NCBI GenBank assembly: GCA_002682825.1
Contig: NOKP01000002.1
Coordinates: forward strand, 5,376,309-5,440,308
Reading direction: 5' to 3'
Length of the DNA stretch: 64,000 nucleotides
Origin: Neonectria sp. B-13
Taxonomy: Eukaryota; Ascomycota; Sordariomycetes; Hypocreales; Nectriaceae
Below are positions 35,268-48,744 of this stretch, in pieces; the stretch's first letter is position 1, and each line of letters starts with the position of its first letter. The translations under genes and the position numbers were made by a program. The notes beneath the pieces were generated by a model. It ran no database searches. It saw nothing but the letters and a program-made list of their open reading frames with translations, and was not told where the DNA came from.

Positions 35268-37886
35268 ATGTCGAGGTCCCCCTTCAGCGGGTTTGGCATG
35301 CCCGGATCAAACCCTCGACCGCCAGCAGGTGGCCAACAGCAGCCGCAGCAAGGATACGGTGCACCTCGTTACAACGACCCCCGAGCACAGCAAGGCGCAC
35401 CACAGGGCGGACAGGGCGGCGGTTACGCCGAACAGCCTCGGTCGCCGCGCATGTCGAGACAGAACGAGAAGCCTCCCGGAGGAGGCCCCAGCAGCGGCAG
35501 ACAGGTTCCCCTGCGAGTTGAAAAGACCACGGACAAGTCGCTCCAGTCCAGACTCATCTACGGTAACTTGTGAGTATCACATCCCGCCATGACGCCATTG
35601 AGACGACAACTAACATCAAACCTCAACTAGATGCGCCGTTTCCCCCGACGACTTCCCTCCCAACCGCGACGGCTCCGATCTGTACATTGTCCTTCGAGGC
35701 GGCCAGCCTGCCGGCGAATATGTCGTTACCGCCAAACCAGTCCAGGGGTTCCCCTCGGGCTGCATCAGTCTTTCTGATCCTCAGCGATCATGGGCTGGCA
35801 TCACCATGAGGGACACTTTCATGGGACAGGTCTATGACCCCTTTGCGACAGGAGGCAAGGCCTACCTTGGCTCAGTCGATCTCGAGATTGGCTTCGCATC
35901 GCCCAACAAGAAGACGCAGACTCCCTACGACGAAGACGAGTTGTCCAAGATCTTCATCGACACATACCAGAACCAAGTCTTGGCCCCCGGACAGCGCATA
36001 TTGATGGATGTCCGCAACGTTCCCCTTCTCATTGTCGTTAAGACTGTCGGCCTTGTTGACCTGGCCATGTCCTCGGATGACTCCAGCAAGCAGACGTACA
36101 GAGAACCCAACGCTCGAGGTATCCTTACGAATCAGACTCGGGTCCTCTTCCACCGTGATGGAAAGGGCGACTTCAACCTCAAGCCCTCCATGAACAAGCC
36201 CAACTCCAACGCCATTCTGGCCCCCGACTTCAAGTTTGAGGATATGGGCATTGGCGGTCTGGGTGACGAGTTTGCCACCATCTTCCGCCGAGCCTTTGCG
36301 TCTCGTGTCTTCCCCCCAGGCCTGGTTGCTAAGATTGGTATTCCCCACGTCAAGGGAATGCTGCTCTACGGTCCCCCGGGAACCGGAAAGACGCTCATTG
36401 CCCGTCAGATCGGCAAGATGCTCAACGCCCGTCCTCCCAAGGTCATCAACGGTCCCGAAGTGCTCAACAAGTACGTTGGTGCGTCGGAAGAGAACATTCG
36501 AAAGCTCTTCGCGGATGCCGAGAAGGAGTACAAGGAGAAGGGGGATGAGAGCAGCTTGCACATCATCATCTTCGACGAGCTGGACGCTGTGTGCAAGCAG
36601 CGAGGCTCGGGCGCTGGAGGCGGCACTGGAGTCGGCGACAGCGTGGTGAACCAGCTTCTGTCCAAACTCGATGGTGTGGACCAGCTCAACAATATTCTTT
36701 TGATCGGAATGACCAACCGAAAGGACATGATCGACGATGCGCTGCTGCGACCCGGCCGTCTCGAGGTTCACCTTGAGATTTCACTCCCTGATGAGCAAGG
36801 CCGTCTCGAGATTCTCAAGATCCACACGGCCAAGATGCGTGAGAACGGTCTTCTGCACCCTGACGTTGACGTGGCGGAGCTCGCCGGACTCACCAAGAAC
36901 TTCTCGGGAGCTGAAATTAACGGTCTGGTCAAGGCCGCAGCGTCGTTTGCTTTCTCCCGTCACACCGAGGTTGGCCAGCTGGCTGCTGTCAAGCAGGATG
37001 TGGCCAGCATGAGGATCAACCGCGAAGATTTCATGAACGCCTTGACTGAGGTTCGCCCTGCCTACGGTGTCTCCGAGGCGGAGCTCGAGGATGCTGTCCG
37101 CCTAGGCATCATCCGTTACGGACCTCACATCGACCCGACCATCCAGGAGATGATGCGCGTCGTTGGAATGATCAAGGACGATCCCAACAAGTTCGCCACG
37201 TCTGTTCTATTCCACGGACCCAGGGCATCGGGAAAGACCGCGATGGCAGCGCAAATTGCCATGCAATCCGGGTTCCCGTTCGTCAAGATGGTTACTCCAG
37301 CGGACCTGGTGGGATACCGCGACGACTTTGCTAAGAAGGACTATGTGCACAAGGCATTTGCGGATGCCTACAAGTCTCCTACCAGTATCCTGATCCTTGA
37401 TGACTTCGAGCGCTTGATTGGATGGAACCCTATCGGACCGCGTTTCTCGAACACCATGCTCGAGGCCCTGACGACTCTGCTGGTGTCGAAGCCACCCAAG
37501 GTAAGTTACGCCCTTTGTCACACACTACCAGTAACAGAACTGACAATATTATCCAGGGCCACCGTCTGTTGATTTTCGTCACCACCTCCAAACTCTCTGT
37601 GCTAAAGATGCTTGAGATCGATATGGACTTCGCCAAGAAGGTAGCGGTGCCCGCTGTATCCAACGTGCGGGAGCTTGCAGTAGTGCTGCAGGAGTCACAT
37701 GTGTTCAACTCGGCCGACGTGGGCCAAGCGATCAGCATCATCCAGGGCCGCACGGGATCGGATGCCGTGGGCGTGGGCATCAAAACGGTGCTGGACTGCA
37801 TCTTCGAGGCGCGGGCTGGGGATAACCAGGATGTGCTGGAGACGTTTACGGATCTGCTCGTAGAGAAGATTCAGGAGATGAGATGA
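35268..37886 (+). CDS. sec18: Sec18/NSF, vesicle-fusion AAA ATPase
   Basis: Hexameric ATPase that, with alpha-SNAP (Sec17), disassembles SNARE complexes throughout the secretory pathway. Three exons (35268-35569, 35631-37500, 37557-37886) give 833 aa. A Gly/Gln/Pro-rich N-terminus of about 80 residues precedes the N-domain (LQSRLIYGNL then CAVSPDDFPP). D1 has Walker A GPPGTGKT (348-355) and Walker B IIIFDELDA (around 412-420). D2 has Walker A GPRASGKT (630-637) and ILILDDFERL. The D1 second region of homology and arginine-finger blocks (NRKDMIDDALLRPGRLE) are intact. The start is the ATG in CCACAATGTC, and the N-terminus fits family sequences. Confidence 0.97.
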
Positions 37887-40800
37887 TCGGTTAGAGTCGC
37901 TAAATGCGCAGACGATGACTGGGCGAGTGTGGATGGGTATATAGACGTGAATCGGTCTATGGTTGGTGGCTGAGCGCTGCAAAGACGACTTAGACGCAAC
38001 ATCCTGATAGAAGATGGACGTTTTAATGAATTGGTTTTGGACAATGATGCATCACGTTAATTTTCGAGTGATTGTTGCAGTTCCCTTAGATGTGGAGAGT
38101 CTTGACCGTGATATGTAAATGTTTATGATTGCCGTCAACAGATTTGGGGCGAAGGGCAGACTACACGCACGATCTGATAGTCCATTCGATCTCAATACAT
38201 CAATCACGGCCAGACTAAACATAGAGTCATTAGCATCGACATCGATCGTATAAGCCCCATGTCTAGAGAGGAATGGACGTTTGTGGCTGGGGCCACGCGA
38301 GATATCAAACCTGGAACTGACTGGAGAAGACTAAGATACGCACAGAGCCATGACACGAGAATAGGACAGCGGCGTGCATGAGCACGAGGGGCAAGGCGCT
38401 ATCGCCATGTCCTCCATCGTCACCGCCTTTAAAGCACAACAGAACTACCGCATCGAGGTGGGGGAACTCGAGTCGCGGTGAGTGGTCGTGTACGCGCGCA
38501 GGGCGAGAAATCAGTCACTGGGCCCAAGAATGACTCGTGGTGGTGCATGAACCGGCCTCGGGGGCATTGCCGAGAGGGCTTTGCGGAGCGATCGGTGGTA
38601 GTGCCATGCAGGAATACAGATGGTTTGTCCAAGTTGGCGATGGCGTCACGGGCGGATGCGCTTTGTCCTGGACGTTGGAAGCGGAGTGGAAGTGGAAGCG
38701 AAAGTCGGGCGGCGTTGAGAGCGGGTGGACGGGCGGACGGACGGGAGGGAAGAGCGGGATGGGGTGCCATGTGCCATGTGCCGCCATGTGGGAGGGTTCC
38801 ATGGATGGCGAGGTACTTGGTGTTCTCGCGTGTTTCTAGGGTCTGTCCGGGCTGTACCTCCGCATTCCAGTCGTGATGGTGCTGAGTTCGGCGGAGTGCT
38901 ACCCTAGAACCGCGATGAGGAGGTGATTCGCTGGGGCGGGAGGGAGTGGGTGGTGTGCCGGGCTGTTGGTGTTGGTTTTATGGATGAAATATCTACATAG
39001 TACGTGGGCTACGAATTTCGTATTCGGGCATGGTTCATTCGTGGTGTTTTGTTCGGTCTTGGTAAGACATGACATGCATGCAAGTGTTGACGAGCGCTGT
39101 ACCTACATCCACAGCATGTGAGGTGCTGCAATCTGCAAGGGCAACGGCCGCCGATCCATGGCATTGGGAATATAAAAGTGTTGGATACGTATGGCTATCC
39201 TTCGTACCTCGTACTTTGTACATGCTTTTAAGACAGCCTTGACTCTAAATAAGCCCTGGGATGGGGGAGATTGTCAATGCGCAAGCGATGGTGATGTGAC
39301 GTGTGGGTGACACTGGGGACGAGAGCGAGGCGAGAGAGTTCACCAGCGACAAGGCTTGCGAGGGGAGCATTCGTGAAAAGTGACGGAGCGGGATGGAAAA
39401 GAGGAGGGGCGGGATTTGGATTCGAGGTTCGTGGTTGGGTAGAGCCGAGTTGGTCGTGCGTGGGGTGGCTGCATGGTTGGTTGCATGGATGTAGCATAAA
39501 GGGCTGGCTTGGCTCGCTATTATTCCCCATGCGCATGCTCATGCATCATGCACGAACGACGTACAGTAAGAGAGACGACAGACACAGACGGAAGAGAGAG
39601 AGTCGACCGTCATCACCGGGCATTTTCATGACACGGGGCGACTCAAGAGGCAGGCAGAAAGATGAAATAACGATCGATACCTTGTCGTCTCAGGTCTGGA
39701 ACTAGCCTGGCCTGGTTCATTCTCAAATCGATCGATTGATGCCCAGCCATCGTAGAGCGAGCTCTGATGAACCAGCCTTGGAGACGCTGCCGAGACGGAT
39801 CCGTACAGTGCCGCACCGTGCAAGCCGAGGCGCCATGTGCGTCCCGTTCGATGGCTTGGCTGATACAGTCGTGATTCCAACGCCAGCACTGTACAGAGCA
39901 ACGATTGAGTCTCCGTGACTGGGCGAACATGGGCAATCCCTGGCTGGCTTCGCGTCCGGGCGTTTGGGTCCCAGCCAACGCCATCATCTACGCCGCCCAA
40001 GACCCATCCTGTTGTCTTCAACAGAGTCTGCATGCTCTCTCCTTTGTGGTACATAGTATCCGTACAGCAGCATGACATGACTTGACCCGACATTTGCCCT
40101 TCTGCTTTTCCCTCTTCCTTTTTCCTTTTTCTTTCTTTTCACACTTTTCTCCATCACCGCGCACCCGACCTCTCCCGGCTGGGCTGGGCCCGCGATTGGT
40201 GCCCTCCACACCAACCAGCGGCCTCAGAATGGCTCAGAATGGGCGCCCAGTCACTCACTCAATCACTCTCCCTCCCCCCAGCACGGGAGAGCAACCTGGA
40301 CTAACCACGCCAGGGTGGCAGGGTGCTGTGTGGCTGGTTTCCGTCGAGCGACTCACGCAAAGGTAAGTATCTTGTACCGACAGCGGTCGCGTGGCGACCA
40401 CTCGCACGGAAGGACCCTCCGGGCGTACCGGTTCCTAGCACTCTCCCTGGCCCTCCTAGCACTGCTAGCATCGCCGCCATCGCCATCAGCGTCCAAGCCG
40501 GTGGGTGCACCTGGCCGTTAGCTCCAGGTAATCGGTACCTCTAGGCCCTAGCCAGGTGCTCGGGGCTTGGGGCCTCTCTGGCTTCTCCGAGTCTCTGTCG
40601 CCCCACTGTCCACTTTGACTCGCGCGCTCATCCCATCCATCCCATCCCATCCTGTTCCCCAGTACGGAGTACTACGTAAAGTGTGTGCCTGTGTGTGTGT
40701 GTGTGTCTGTGTGGTTTGTGTCGGCCGTCTGTGTGTCCGGTCTCCTTCGCCTGGCCTCGTCTTTTCCCCATTGAAACTGCGCTCGCCTTTTCTCGATCTT

Positions 40801-41557
40801 CTCTGTCCTGTGATTCCACTCTTGTCAGTTCTTGTATCCGTATCTGGCTCCAAGCCGTCGCCCGTGGTTTTTTTGTGTTGGTTCTGCTGCAAAGCGTAGC
40901 GTTGCCTTGAGCTTGCTGCTCTGTCTTGCCGTTTGGCTCCTCGCTCCTCGGCCTCTCCCTACCTATTTCCACCTCTCTCCCAGCGCCAACCACTACAACC
41001 ACAACCAACAACACCACGCCCACGCCCACGACACACAACCCACAACAACCAACACACGATACTCACACGCGATTGCGCAGCGACACTCCATGTCGACTTC
41101 TCCCCTGTGATACTCAGACAACAGCATCGCCCTCGCTGGCCGCTTTATGGCGTCGTCACGTCTTGTACGTCCTGGTCCTCCTGCCTTCTCGTCCCCCTCC
41201 CTCGCTCGTATCCCCATTTCCCACAGAGGACCCGCTCTTCAACTGGGTCTTTGCTGGGGACCTCGTTGCAAGCCAAACCGGGACCTGCTGAAGCCTGAAG
41301 GGCAATTAAACGCGGCCAACGACACTCGTTATTGGTCTCGGCTTCGCCGCCTAATATCCCTTTGCCGTCATTTCATTATCTTCTCCTCCACTTTCTCCTC
41401 CGCAACTGCCTCGACGACATGCGCCTCGACGGCTGCCGCCGCTGCTGCTCCTTTTGCTAACTCAATGCCTTCGCCTCCAGCTCCCGTCGCCTTGAGCATC
41501 GCCCGCTCTGCCTTCTCCTGACCACGAGTCCACGACGACATTCGCGCGGCCGTGCCC
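37887..41557. other. Intergenic region and long leader of the Lte1-type gene
   Basis: 37.9-38.4 kb is Sec18 3' sequence. 38.4-40.6 kb shows no gene I can support; frames such as 39626-40093 minus look random. A TG microsatellite lies at 40681-40718. 40.75-41.55 kb is CT-rich with several short upstream ATGs, which suggests a long 5' leader with upstream ORFs for the RasGEF gene. Confidence 0.45.
40681..40718. repeat. TG dinucleotide microsatellite
   Basis: TG units with one or two interruptions, upstream of the Lte1-type gene. Confidence 0.85.
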
Positions 41558-44500
41558 ATGGCGACCCTCCTGGAGCCTTCAGGCACGCTGCCGCCAGCGT
41601 CTGGCCTCAGCGCTCCGCCCGTCCCCATCTCCTCGCACCCCCCGATCAAGGATCCGACGTCCACCACCACCGCGACGCCCAGGTCCGGGGCCGTCGCCGC
41701 CGCAGCCTCTACAGCCCCCTTCAGCACTACCACCTCAAGAGACGCCTCACCCAAGGGAGCACCGACGCCCAAAAGGCCCCTCAGATCGACCACCACGCGC
41801 ATGCCACCAACCACCGCAAGACCCTTGGTTCCTCTGACCGAGAGACGATCCCATCAGCAAAGGCCCTCCACCACCAGAGGCCACAGGGAAGCCCTCACTA
41901 CTGCGTCTGACGCCGACCTTCCCAACAGCCAGTCCAAACACGAAATCACCCCAGACGGTGGATCCGCTGGCCGCGAGGGTCGTCAATTCGCCGTTTCCAA
42001 CGTTGGTAACAACGGTCGTATATATCTAAGGTACGTCAGTCTGCCCGCTGGTCTGGAACGCTTTGTGCCAGCCTTCCCGACCCCCCATAGTCCACGCGCC
42101 GTCATCCTGCTCTCGCCTTGTGGAGAAAGGTCTCAGGTGGTCCCCTCCCATCATCCGCCCTGGCGTCGAACCAGAGACATCACCGCGCCAGTGCCCGAAA
42201 CTCGATATTCTGGCGCTGCATGACACCGAGCTGACATTTTTCTCCTCCAGGCCGACCATACGCCCCGCCAACCAGCGATGTCCCCAGCCTCAGTTCGTGT
42301 TTCCCATCACCCCGCCGAGCACAGCTGGCCTTGATGCTTTGGGTCACGATAGGTCCGAGGACCAGAGCAGTTCGCTGCACATCAGCCAGTGGTCAACTCC
42401 AGGGGTATCGCCCTTCGACGGTGGCCGTACCTTCTTCGACGACACGCAGGATCCTGGTCGGCCCGTTAAACATCGACGCGCTCTATCCGACAGCACAGTC
42501 CACGAGACTGCCGCCGCTAAGGGCTCGGACACCGGGGACTTCAAAATTGTCATCTCCAAACCGGGTGACGACCACCGGCCCCGGACCATGGAAGATATTG
42601 ACCCTATCGCCGGGCCGCTTCTGGACATCAACATCCCCTCGTGGCGTATAGGAACCCCCCGATTTACTGTCAGAGGCACTCCCGTCCTCCGCGGATCCTC
42701 GTACGCTCCCACCGACGATTTCCGCTCCAGCAGCGCCTCTTTGCTGAAACGCCAGGGCGACCTTAACAGCTCCCACCTCGAGATGGGGCCAGGACAGCCC
42801 ACCACCTTGGCAGTGCCCGTTCTGCGCTTCTCTCGCTCTGGTGGCACTCCGACTTCTTCCTTCATTCGGGCTCCTCGTACCGTCCACCCGTCATATATGA
42901 CGAACCTCAAGATTGAACCGGCCATGTTCGACAACCTAACCTTCAAGCCAGCTTGCGATGACCGAGCATTGGTCAGATACTCGCCCGCGACGAGCGCCGT
43001 CACCGCTGCGACGCCTCCCCGTCTCGTCGCAGAGATCACTTCTCCCAGCTTCTTGGATTACGAGCTGATATCCGACTTCTTCCTGACCTTTCGCGCCTTC
43101 CTTGAATCGACCGATCTGTTGCGAATGCTGGTCGCGAGACTTCGGTGGGCTCTGGACCGAGATGATGAGACGGGCATGGTTGTCCGGGTCCGGACCTTTG
43201 TTGCCTTGCGGCATTGGATCCTCAACTACTTTATGGATGATTTCGTCCTGGACTATCACCTCAGAGTGACCTTTTGCGAATTGATGAACGACTTCGTCGC
43301 CGAGCTGTCGCAATGCAGCCGATCTCGAAAAGTTCAACTTAAGATTCTTGGAGAGCTCAAGAAGTGCTGGAGGCGGGTTTGTGCGCTGTACTGGGATGGC
43401 CCCGACTTTGACGACTCGCTCGAGGCAGATATCCCCGTTTCGCCTGGTGGGATCGCAGGCCACAGAGATCCAGACCTGGACCCGTCATTTTGGGACCAAG
43501 AAGAAGGGGAACCACCGCAGCTGGAAGATCTGCCGTCCCCGAGGAAGAGCACCCGTGAGCGAACCAGTTTTGTCGCCGACATCTCTCGTGCGGGCCATAT
43601 CGGAGACTCGGTCTTTGAAAACCGACCCAATACTCCAGAGGAGCAAATTACCCCAGATCCTGCCGAGGCCGACCGCAACCCGGCGTCTCCCATTAGTATG
43701 ACGAGTGTTGATATCATCTCATGCTCATTCCCTAACAAAGTGTCGCGACCTATCCACACCAGCGGTCCTCATCCTTTGGGCGCTCATCCCGTCACCGCAA
43801 GCTCAGTATATAACCAAACGAGCCATGTAGCGACGACGCCACGAGCTCTGGTTGGCAAACGTGTCCGCCCAGCTCCGCCGACACACAAGCGAAACAACAG
43901 CTTGACTGATTCGCTTAGGGACCATGGTTCTGATAAGATATCATTCAAGGATCAGGAGTTTTTGATGACCGTTCCGTATGCGGGGAGCCTTGTTCGAGGG
44001 AATTTGTTGCCGCCAGGCCAGGCATTTGTCGACGTCGAGCTCGACGATCTTCCCAACAGTGCTAGACAAACCACGACACTTCACCCGGATAACCAACAAA
44101 TCGTCAAAGGAAGGGTTCCCGCGGGTGCTATGTCAGGGCACGGCATGAGGAAGTTGCTCGGAGGTGTGCGACGAGCCTTGAGCACTAGAGGTCAGGGAGT
44201 CTCCCCGACGCAGGGGAGCTTTATCAACGTGGCTCCAATCGGCCCCCGTGGCGCAACAACGAACCGACTTCCCGGGACAGCCATCGTCCCACAAAACCAG
44301 AGTCGACAACGCTTCAACGGCGCCCGGCCCCCGGTGAGAATAGACGTGCTCGGCGCCGAGGCCGCGGAGGATTTCAAGAATGCCGTGCGAGAGGAGGCTG
44401 CTGCGGAGGCCGAGCGCCGTGGATTCCCCATGGTGTTACCCAACTCTTCGTCGGGTTCCGCGGACATCGGGTACTCGGCTGCACACATGGATTCGAGCAC

Positions 44501-47186
44501 CTTCGATAGCCTGCCCCAAAACAACAAGCACCGACCTGTTAGCGACATGGGGATTACGACTGGGAGCAAGTCAATTGTTATTGTGGATGACACAACTCCG
44601 TTCGGCGTGTCCACTATGCACCGCGGAACCGCCAGTGGACATCCTTCCGTCGATGCCTTTATGGACACCTTCAGACTCAACGGTGGCGATCCCACACCGC
44701 CCACGACCCCCCCTGCGCCTTCAATGGGAGGCACACCGAGGCGTTCATCGTATTTGCTGAACCAGCATGTCTTGGAGCCATGTCTCTCAGAGGATCCACT
44801 GCCACCGTTTGTGCCTGATCTTGATAGTCTTGCCCCCGGCCACAGCGCCCGTCCATCCGAGGACCAGAGCCGAACTTCCCTGGCCACGACGCAGCGGAGC
44901 CTTCGCCACTATCCCCCGGTGTCTTTCCGAGGATCTCGTCGGAATAAGTCGACTAAGTCGAATAGGACCCATCAGTCGCTAAACTCGATGCTGAACAAGC
45001 GCCGATACTCCTTTGGTAGTGGTGCGGGCCATTCTTCAGCCCGAAGCTTTGATGCGACGACCTGTTCTGGTGTGTCGGTCAATGAAGAGGAACCAGAAGA
45101 CCCCCTCCCGCCGCCTCTGCGTGTTCTGCGGAGACGTCCTGGTGGAGACCTTAGAGCAGCGACCAATGTTGGAGAGTTGGACGCGATATCCTTGCGGAGA
45201 TCGCGATCAGTTGGATCCTTGACTACCTATTCCGAATCTATCCGGAGCTCTTACGATCAAGGTCCTCGCGTAGACTCCTTCGGAAACGGCGAGGTAGTGT
45301 CGATCGAATACCCACAACAGCGGAAGGAAGTCTTCTCTGTCGGTCAACTTGCCGAGAAGGCACCTAAACGGCACTTGTCCTTATTCAGCACCCATTCGTC
45401 TAAGCCGGTTATGCGACCGTCGTTTGAGGCAGAAGCACAAAAGCTGGCACAGATTCCTGACGACGACGAGGACGATGGCGGCATCGAATCTGCACTGATG
45501 AAGCTTGAGGGCAAGAAATCGGATAGGAGACTACGGGATGCGGTCGACCCCGTTAACATTGGAATTGCCATTGGCGAGCCAGAGATTCCCGAGCGGGAAA
45601 GGAGAGATCATCGCGAGGAACTGGTCATGAGGCAAACCTTCATGCTGGACCCTGACCAGGACGACTACGAGCCTGTGGAACAACAGGGAGGCTTTCTGAC
45701 ACCACAGCGTCCCTTGACTGAAGCGAAGTCTTTCCTATCAGAGACCTCTCGAGACTCTTACTCCTCCATCCCCATCTTGGATCGGGGCGGAACGGACGAT
45801 GGCCGAAGCCAGCATGGGACTCAAGAATGGACGAACATGTCAATCCTCGAGGGGCCAGAGGATGATAACACACCCAAACCAAACAAGTATGGCTTCCTGG
45901 ATGATGAAGAGACTGATTCCCGACACCAGTCCTACGACTTTATCACGAAGACTGAGAGCATCGAGGGTATCAGACCGGGCGACACTGCCCCTCCCGAGGA
46001 AGAGGAGGAGGACCAGTCCTTCCTCAACGATGACAGCGACCTATCTTCGGAACTCTCTGCTGATTCGCTTGACGATGAGGACTTTGGCTCTCAACAGAGT
46101 TTCCCTCCCCGGGTGGCGCTACCTGCCCATCCTCTGGGGTCCCCAACACCAACACCTGCGCCCAAGAGGAGCCCCCCTTCACCACCAATAACTCTCGTTC
46201 AAGCGCTGGAGATGTCGCCCCCGCATACTTTCAAGGTGCCCGAGGTCCACGAGGACCAGGTGTGGAATCACAAGCCCCTCCCTCCTACGCCAGAGACAAC
46301 CCCAAGGGCACCGTATGTTCACTCCATCAGCTCTGCAGATGACCAAACTGCGACGACCGAAGCTCTTCGGGTGGCACCGAGGCCTGAACCCACAGAGAGC
46401 AACAAATACACCGCCCACCTACCGTTTATCTTGGCCTTTGACTCGGAGATTCTGGCGCAGCAGTTCACTTTGATTGAGAAGGACGCTCTCAACGAAATTG
46501 ACTGGAAGGAACTCATCGACATGAACTGGAAGAATGCCACGCATAACGATTCTCGATCCTGGGTTGAATTTCTGCGCAACACGGATGCCCATGGAGTCGA
46601 GGTGGTAATCGCCCGTTTCAACATCATGGTCAAATGGGCCATCTCCGAGATTGTCATGACTCAGCATGCCGAGGAGAGGGCGCGATGCATCGCCAAGTTC
46701 CTTCACATCGCGATCCACTGCAGGCGCTACCGCAACTTTGCGACTCTCGCCCAGCTCACGATCGCCCTATCCAGCAACGAGGTCTCTCGACTGACGAAGA
46801 CCTGGGCCCTTCTGCCACCTCACGACCACAAGACCATGCGGGATCTGGAAAACCTGGTGACACCCATGCGCAACTTTTACAACCTTCGGGCCGAGATGGA
46901 GGTTGGCTCTGACTCTGGTTGCATTCCGTTTGTGGGTATCTACACCCACGACCTGCTATACAATGCTCAGAGACCTTCGGAGATTGCGGCCTCGCCTACC
47001 ACACCTCCTCTAATCAACTTCGAGCGATGTCGCATCGCCGCCGCGGTGGTCAAGACCCTGCTTCGCCTACTGGAGGCGAGTACGAGGTACAAGTTTCAAC
47101 CCATTGAGGGCATCACCGAGCGGTGTCTCTGGATGAGCGCCCTGAGCGATGAGGAGATCCGACGACACTCTGAAATTCTGGAGTAA
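41558..47186 (+). CDS. lte1: Lte1-type Ras-family guanine-nucleotide exchange factor
   Basis: Very large two-exon gene (41558-42030 and 42251-47186), 1,802 aa. The 220-nt intron restores GRIYL then RPTIRPANQRCPQPQF, a conserved Lte1 block. A RasGEF_N domain lies at about 400-530 (FLDYELISDFFLTFRAF then FVALRHWILNYFMDDFVLDY). A long disordered Ser/Pro/acidic middle with many possible phosphorylation sites follows. The catalytic Cdc25 homology domain is at about 1545-1800, with ARFNIMVKWAISEIVMT, RNFATLAQLTIALSS and the C-terminal GITERCLWMSALSDEEI. In budding yeast Lte1 supports mitotic exit and cell polarity via Tem1/Bud2; the same role here is inferred. A GTG lies just upstream of the ATG; I use ATG 41558. 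Confidence 0.92.
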
Positions 47187-47596
47187 ACATCCTATTCACT
47201 CAATTCGCCTTTGGCGGATCCCGAGTGAAAAAGTACACGCATATTCTGTCGTTGCCACCTCCCCATCGACAAAGACGCATCGACTTAATGAATTTTACGA
47301 CTCTCCGTAGTGACGGCGCTTCCACTACTATTAATGTTTTCATCACCATGACGGGATACAATACATACACCACATACACGGCCAACGGGTTTCCCTGTAT
47401 TTATAATCCCCAACAACAGACGGCATGTCTATCACATGCAGGAGCAGCCTATATAATCAGCATGGCCTTGTACAGAGAGACGCAGCTCACATGCTCGTCC
47501 CGGCCACATACATCAAGACCATCATCATCATAGCATCTGGGACAAGCGGGAGTTGAGAATTCTGGCGGGCCTGTTTTTCTGTCTTGTTTTTCTTCG

Positions 47597-47740
47597 CTAT
47601 ACTGACGGCTTGATGCCTGTCTTGGTTTTTTCGACTTGGCTTGGTTTTGCTCCATACCCCTTTTCTGCACTGCGTGTCGGCTCTCTGTTGCCGGCTTTTG
47701 ACTTTTTGATCATCTTCTTAACGGGAGATTTGAGAGCCAT
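47597..47740 (-). CDS. Possible small basic protein, 47 aa
   Basis: ATG at 47740 to TAG at 47597-47599. The product begins MALKSPVKKMIKKSKAG and is rich in Lys (about a quarter) with no hydrophobic segment. It lies in the 3' flank of the Lte1-type gene on the opposite strand. It could be a real short nuclear or ribosome-related peptide or a chance ORF; no family is recognised. Confidence 0.22.
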   Translation of the reverse strand: MALKSPVKKMIKKSKAGNREPTRSAEKGYGAKPSQVEKTKTGIKPSV

Positions 47741-47795
47741 GGTCTCGCACTATGCGCGTGCAGCCTTGGATTGGAGAGGGATAATGGCGAGGGAT

Positions 47796-47826
47796 AGGAA
47801 GGAAAGGAAAGGAAAGGAAAGGATAG
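47796..47826. repeat. GGAAA pentanucleotide array
   Basis: Four to five GGAAA units with imperfect flanks. Confidence 0.8.
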
Positions 47827-48744
47827 GCAAGGGAGGGGATAGCATAAAATGGGATGCAAGGACGGGGTTTGTGGATGAATGGATGGGATGGAGTAGATAT
47901 GGGATTGACAAGCAACGAATGACGGGCTTTGGACCCGGGAATTGATACCACCTTTGCGATAACTTGGTTATGGAACCGTGCGATTTATGTGACTTGCGTG
48001 ATGCTCTGTGGTAGATTTCTACGTCATGTAATCACCTCGTTCTGAAGCCAAATCATGGACTTCTTGACTCCTCGGGATTTATTGCCTTTTACTGTCTCAG
48101 TTAACACTATCTGTGGCTGACCGGTTTACCGAAGGAGTAATTGCTGAAGGAGTTCAGGCATGTCGATATGTCTCTGGATGGATGGCCTACGGGAACGCGA
48201 AAATAGGTATCGCGGCCATGCTGTGGTTCTAACCCATCACCGAGACGAACATGATGGGTTTTGGACTGGGATGGATGAGGCTTGACGATGCCACTGTCTA
48301 TACTCGTTCCTCATTGTCTTTCATAATTCAAAACCGTCACATGGGGACTTGAGGCATGTCGAGTCAATGGCAACTTTTGATCTTTTTTCCTCCCAGCCTA
48401 GACGACTATGTAGCTTCTCGCTTCAAATCTGTAGAACAAAGGCGGGACGACGATTAAGTCTGACCCGCTTGGCGACACAGGGCTTTCCCTCCCCCCCTTT
48501 CCGGTGAGTTCCGTCCTCCCAGCCTGAGCATCCGAGAACAAGCGTAGTCAGAAGCCCGACACAGAGAGAGACAAAAGAGAGACAATGGGCCAGGGGCGAG
48601 TATCTTTCCCTCATTAGCACCGCCAAGTTGAACCTTAGTCCCAAGATAAAAGTCAACAAGCCTAGTAACGCCGCCGATGTCGACCAATCGATTTTACCAC
48701 TGTGGCTCAGCGCTTTCTGCAGCACCGTCATGGTCCTCAGTGTC

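Larger units (their letters stand above)
47187..48744. other. Tail-to-tail spacer between Lte1-type gene and RPS0
   Basis: It contains 3' UTRs of both convergent genes. A GGAAA array lies at 47796-47826. A short basic ORF on the minus strand (47597-47740) is listed separately. Otherwise nothing is recognised. Confidence 0.45.
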
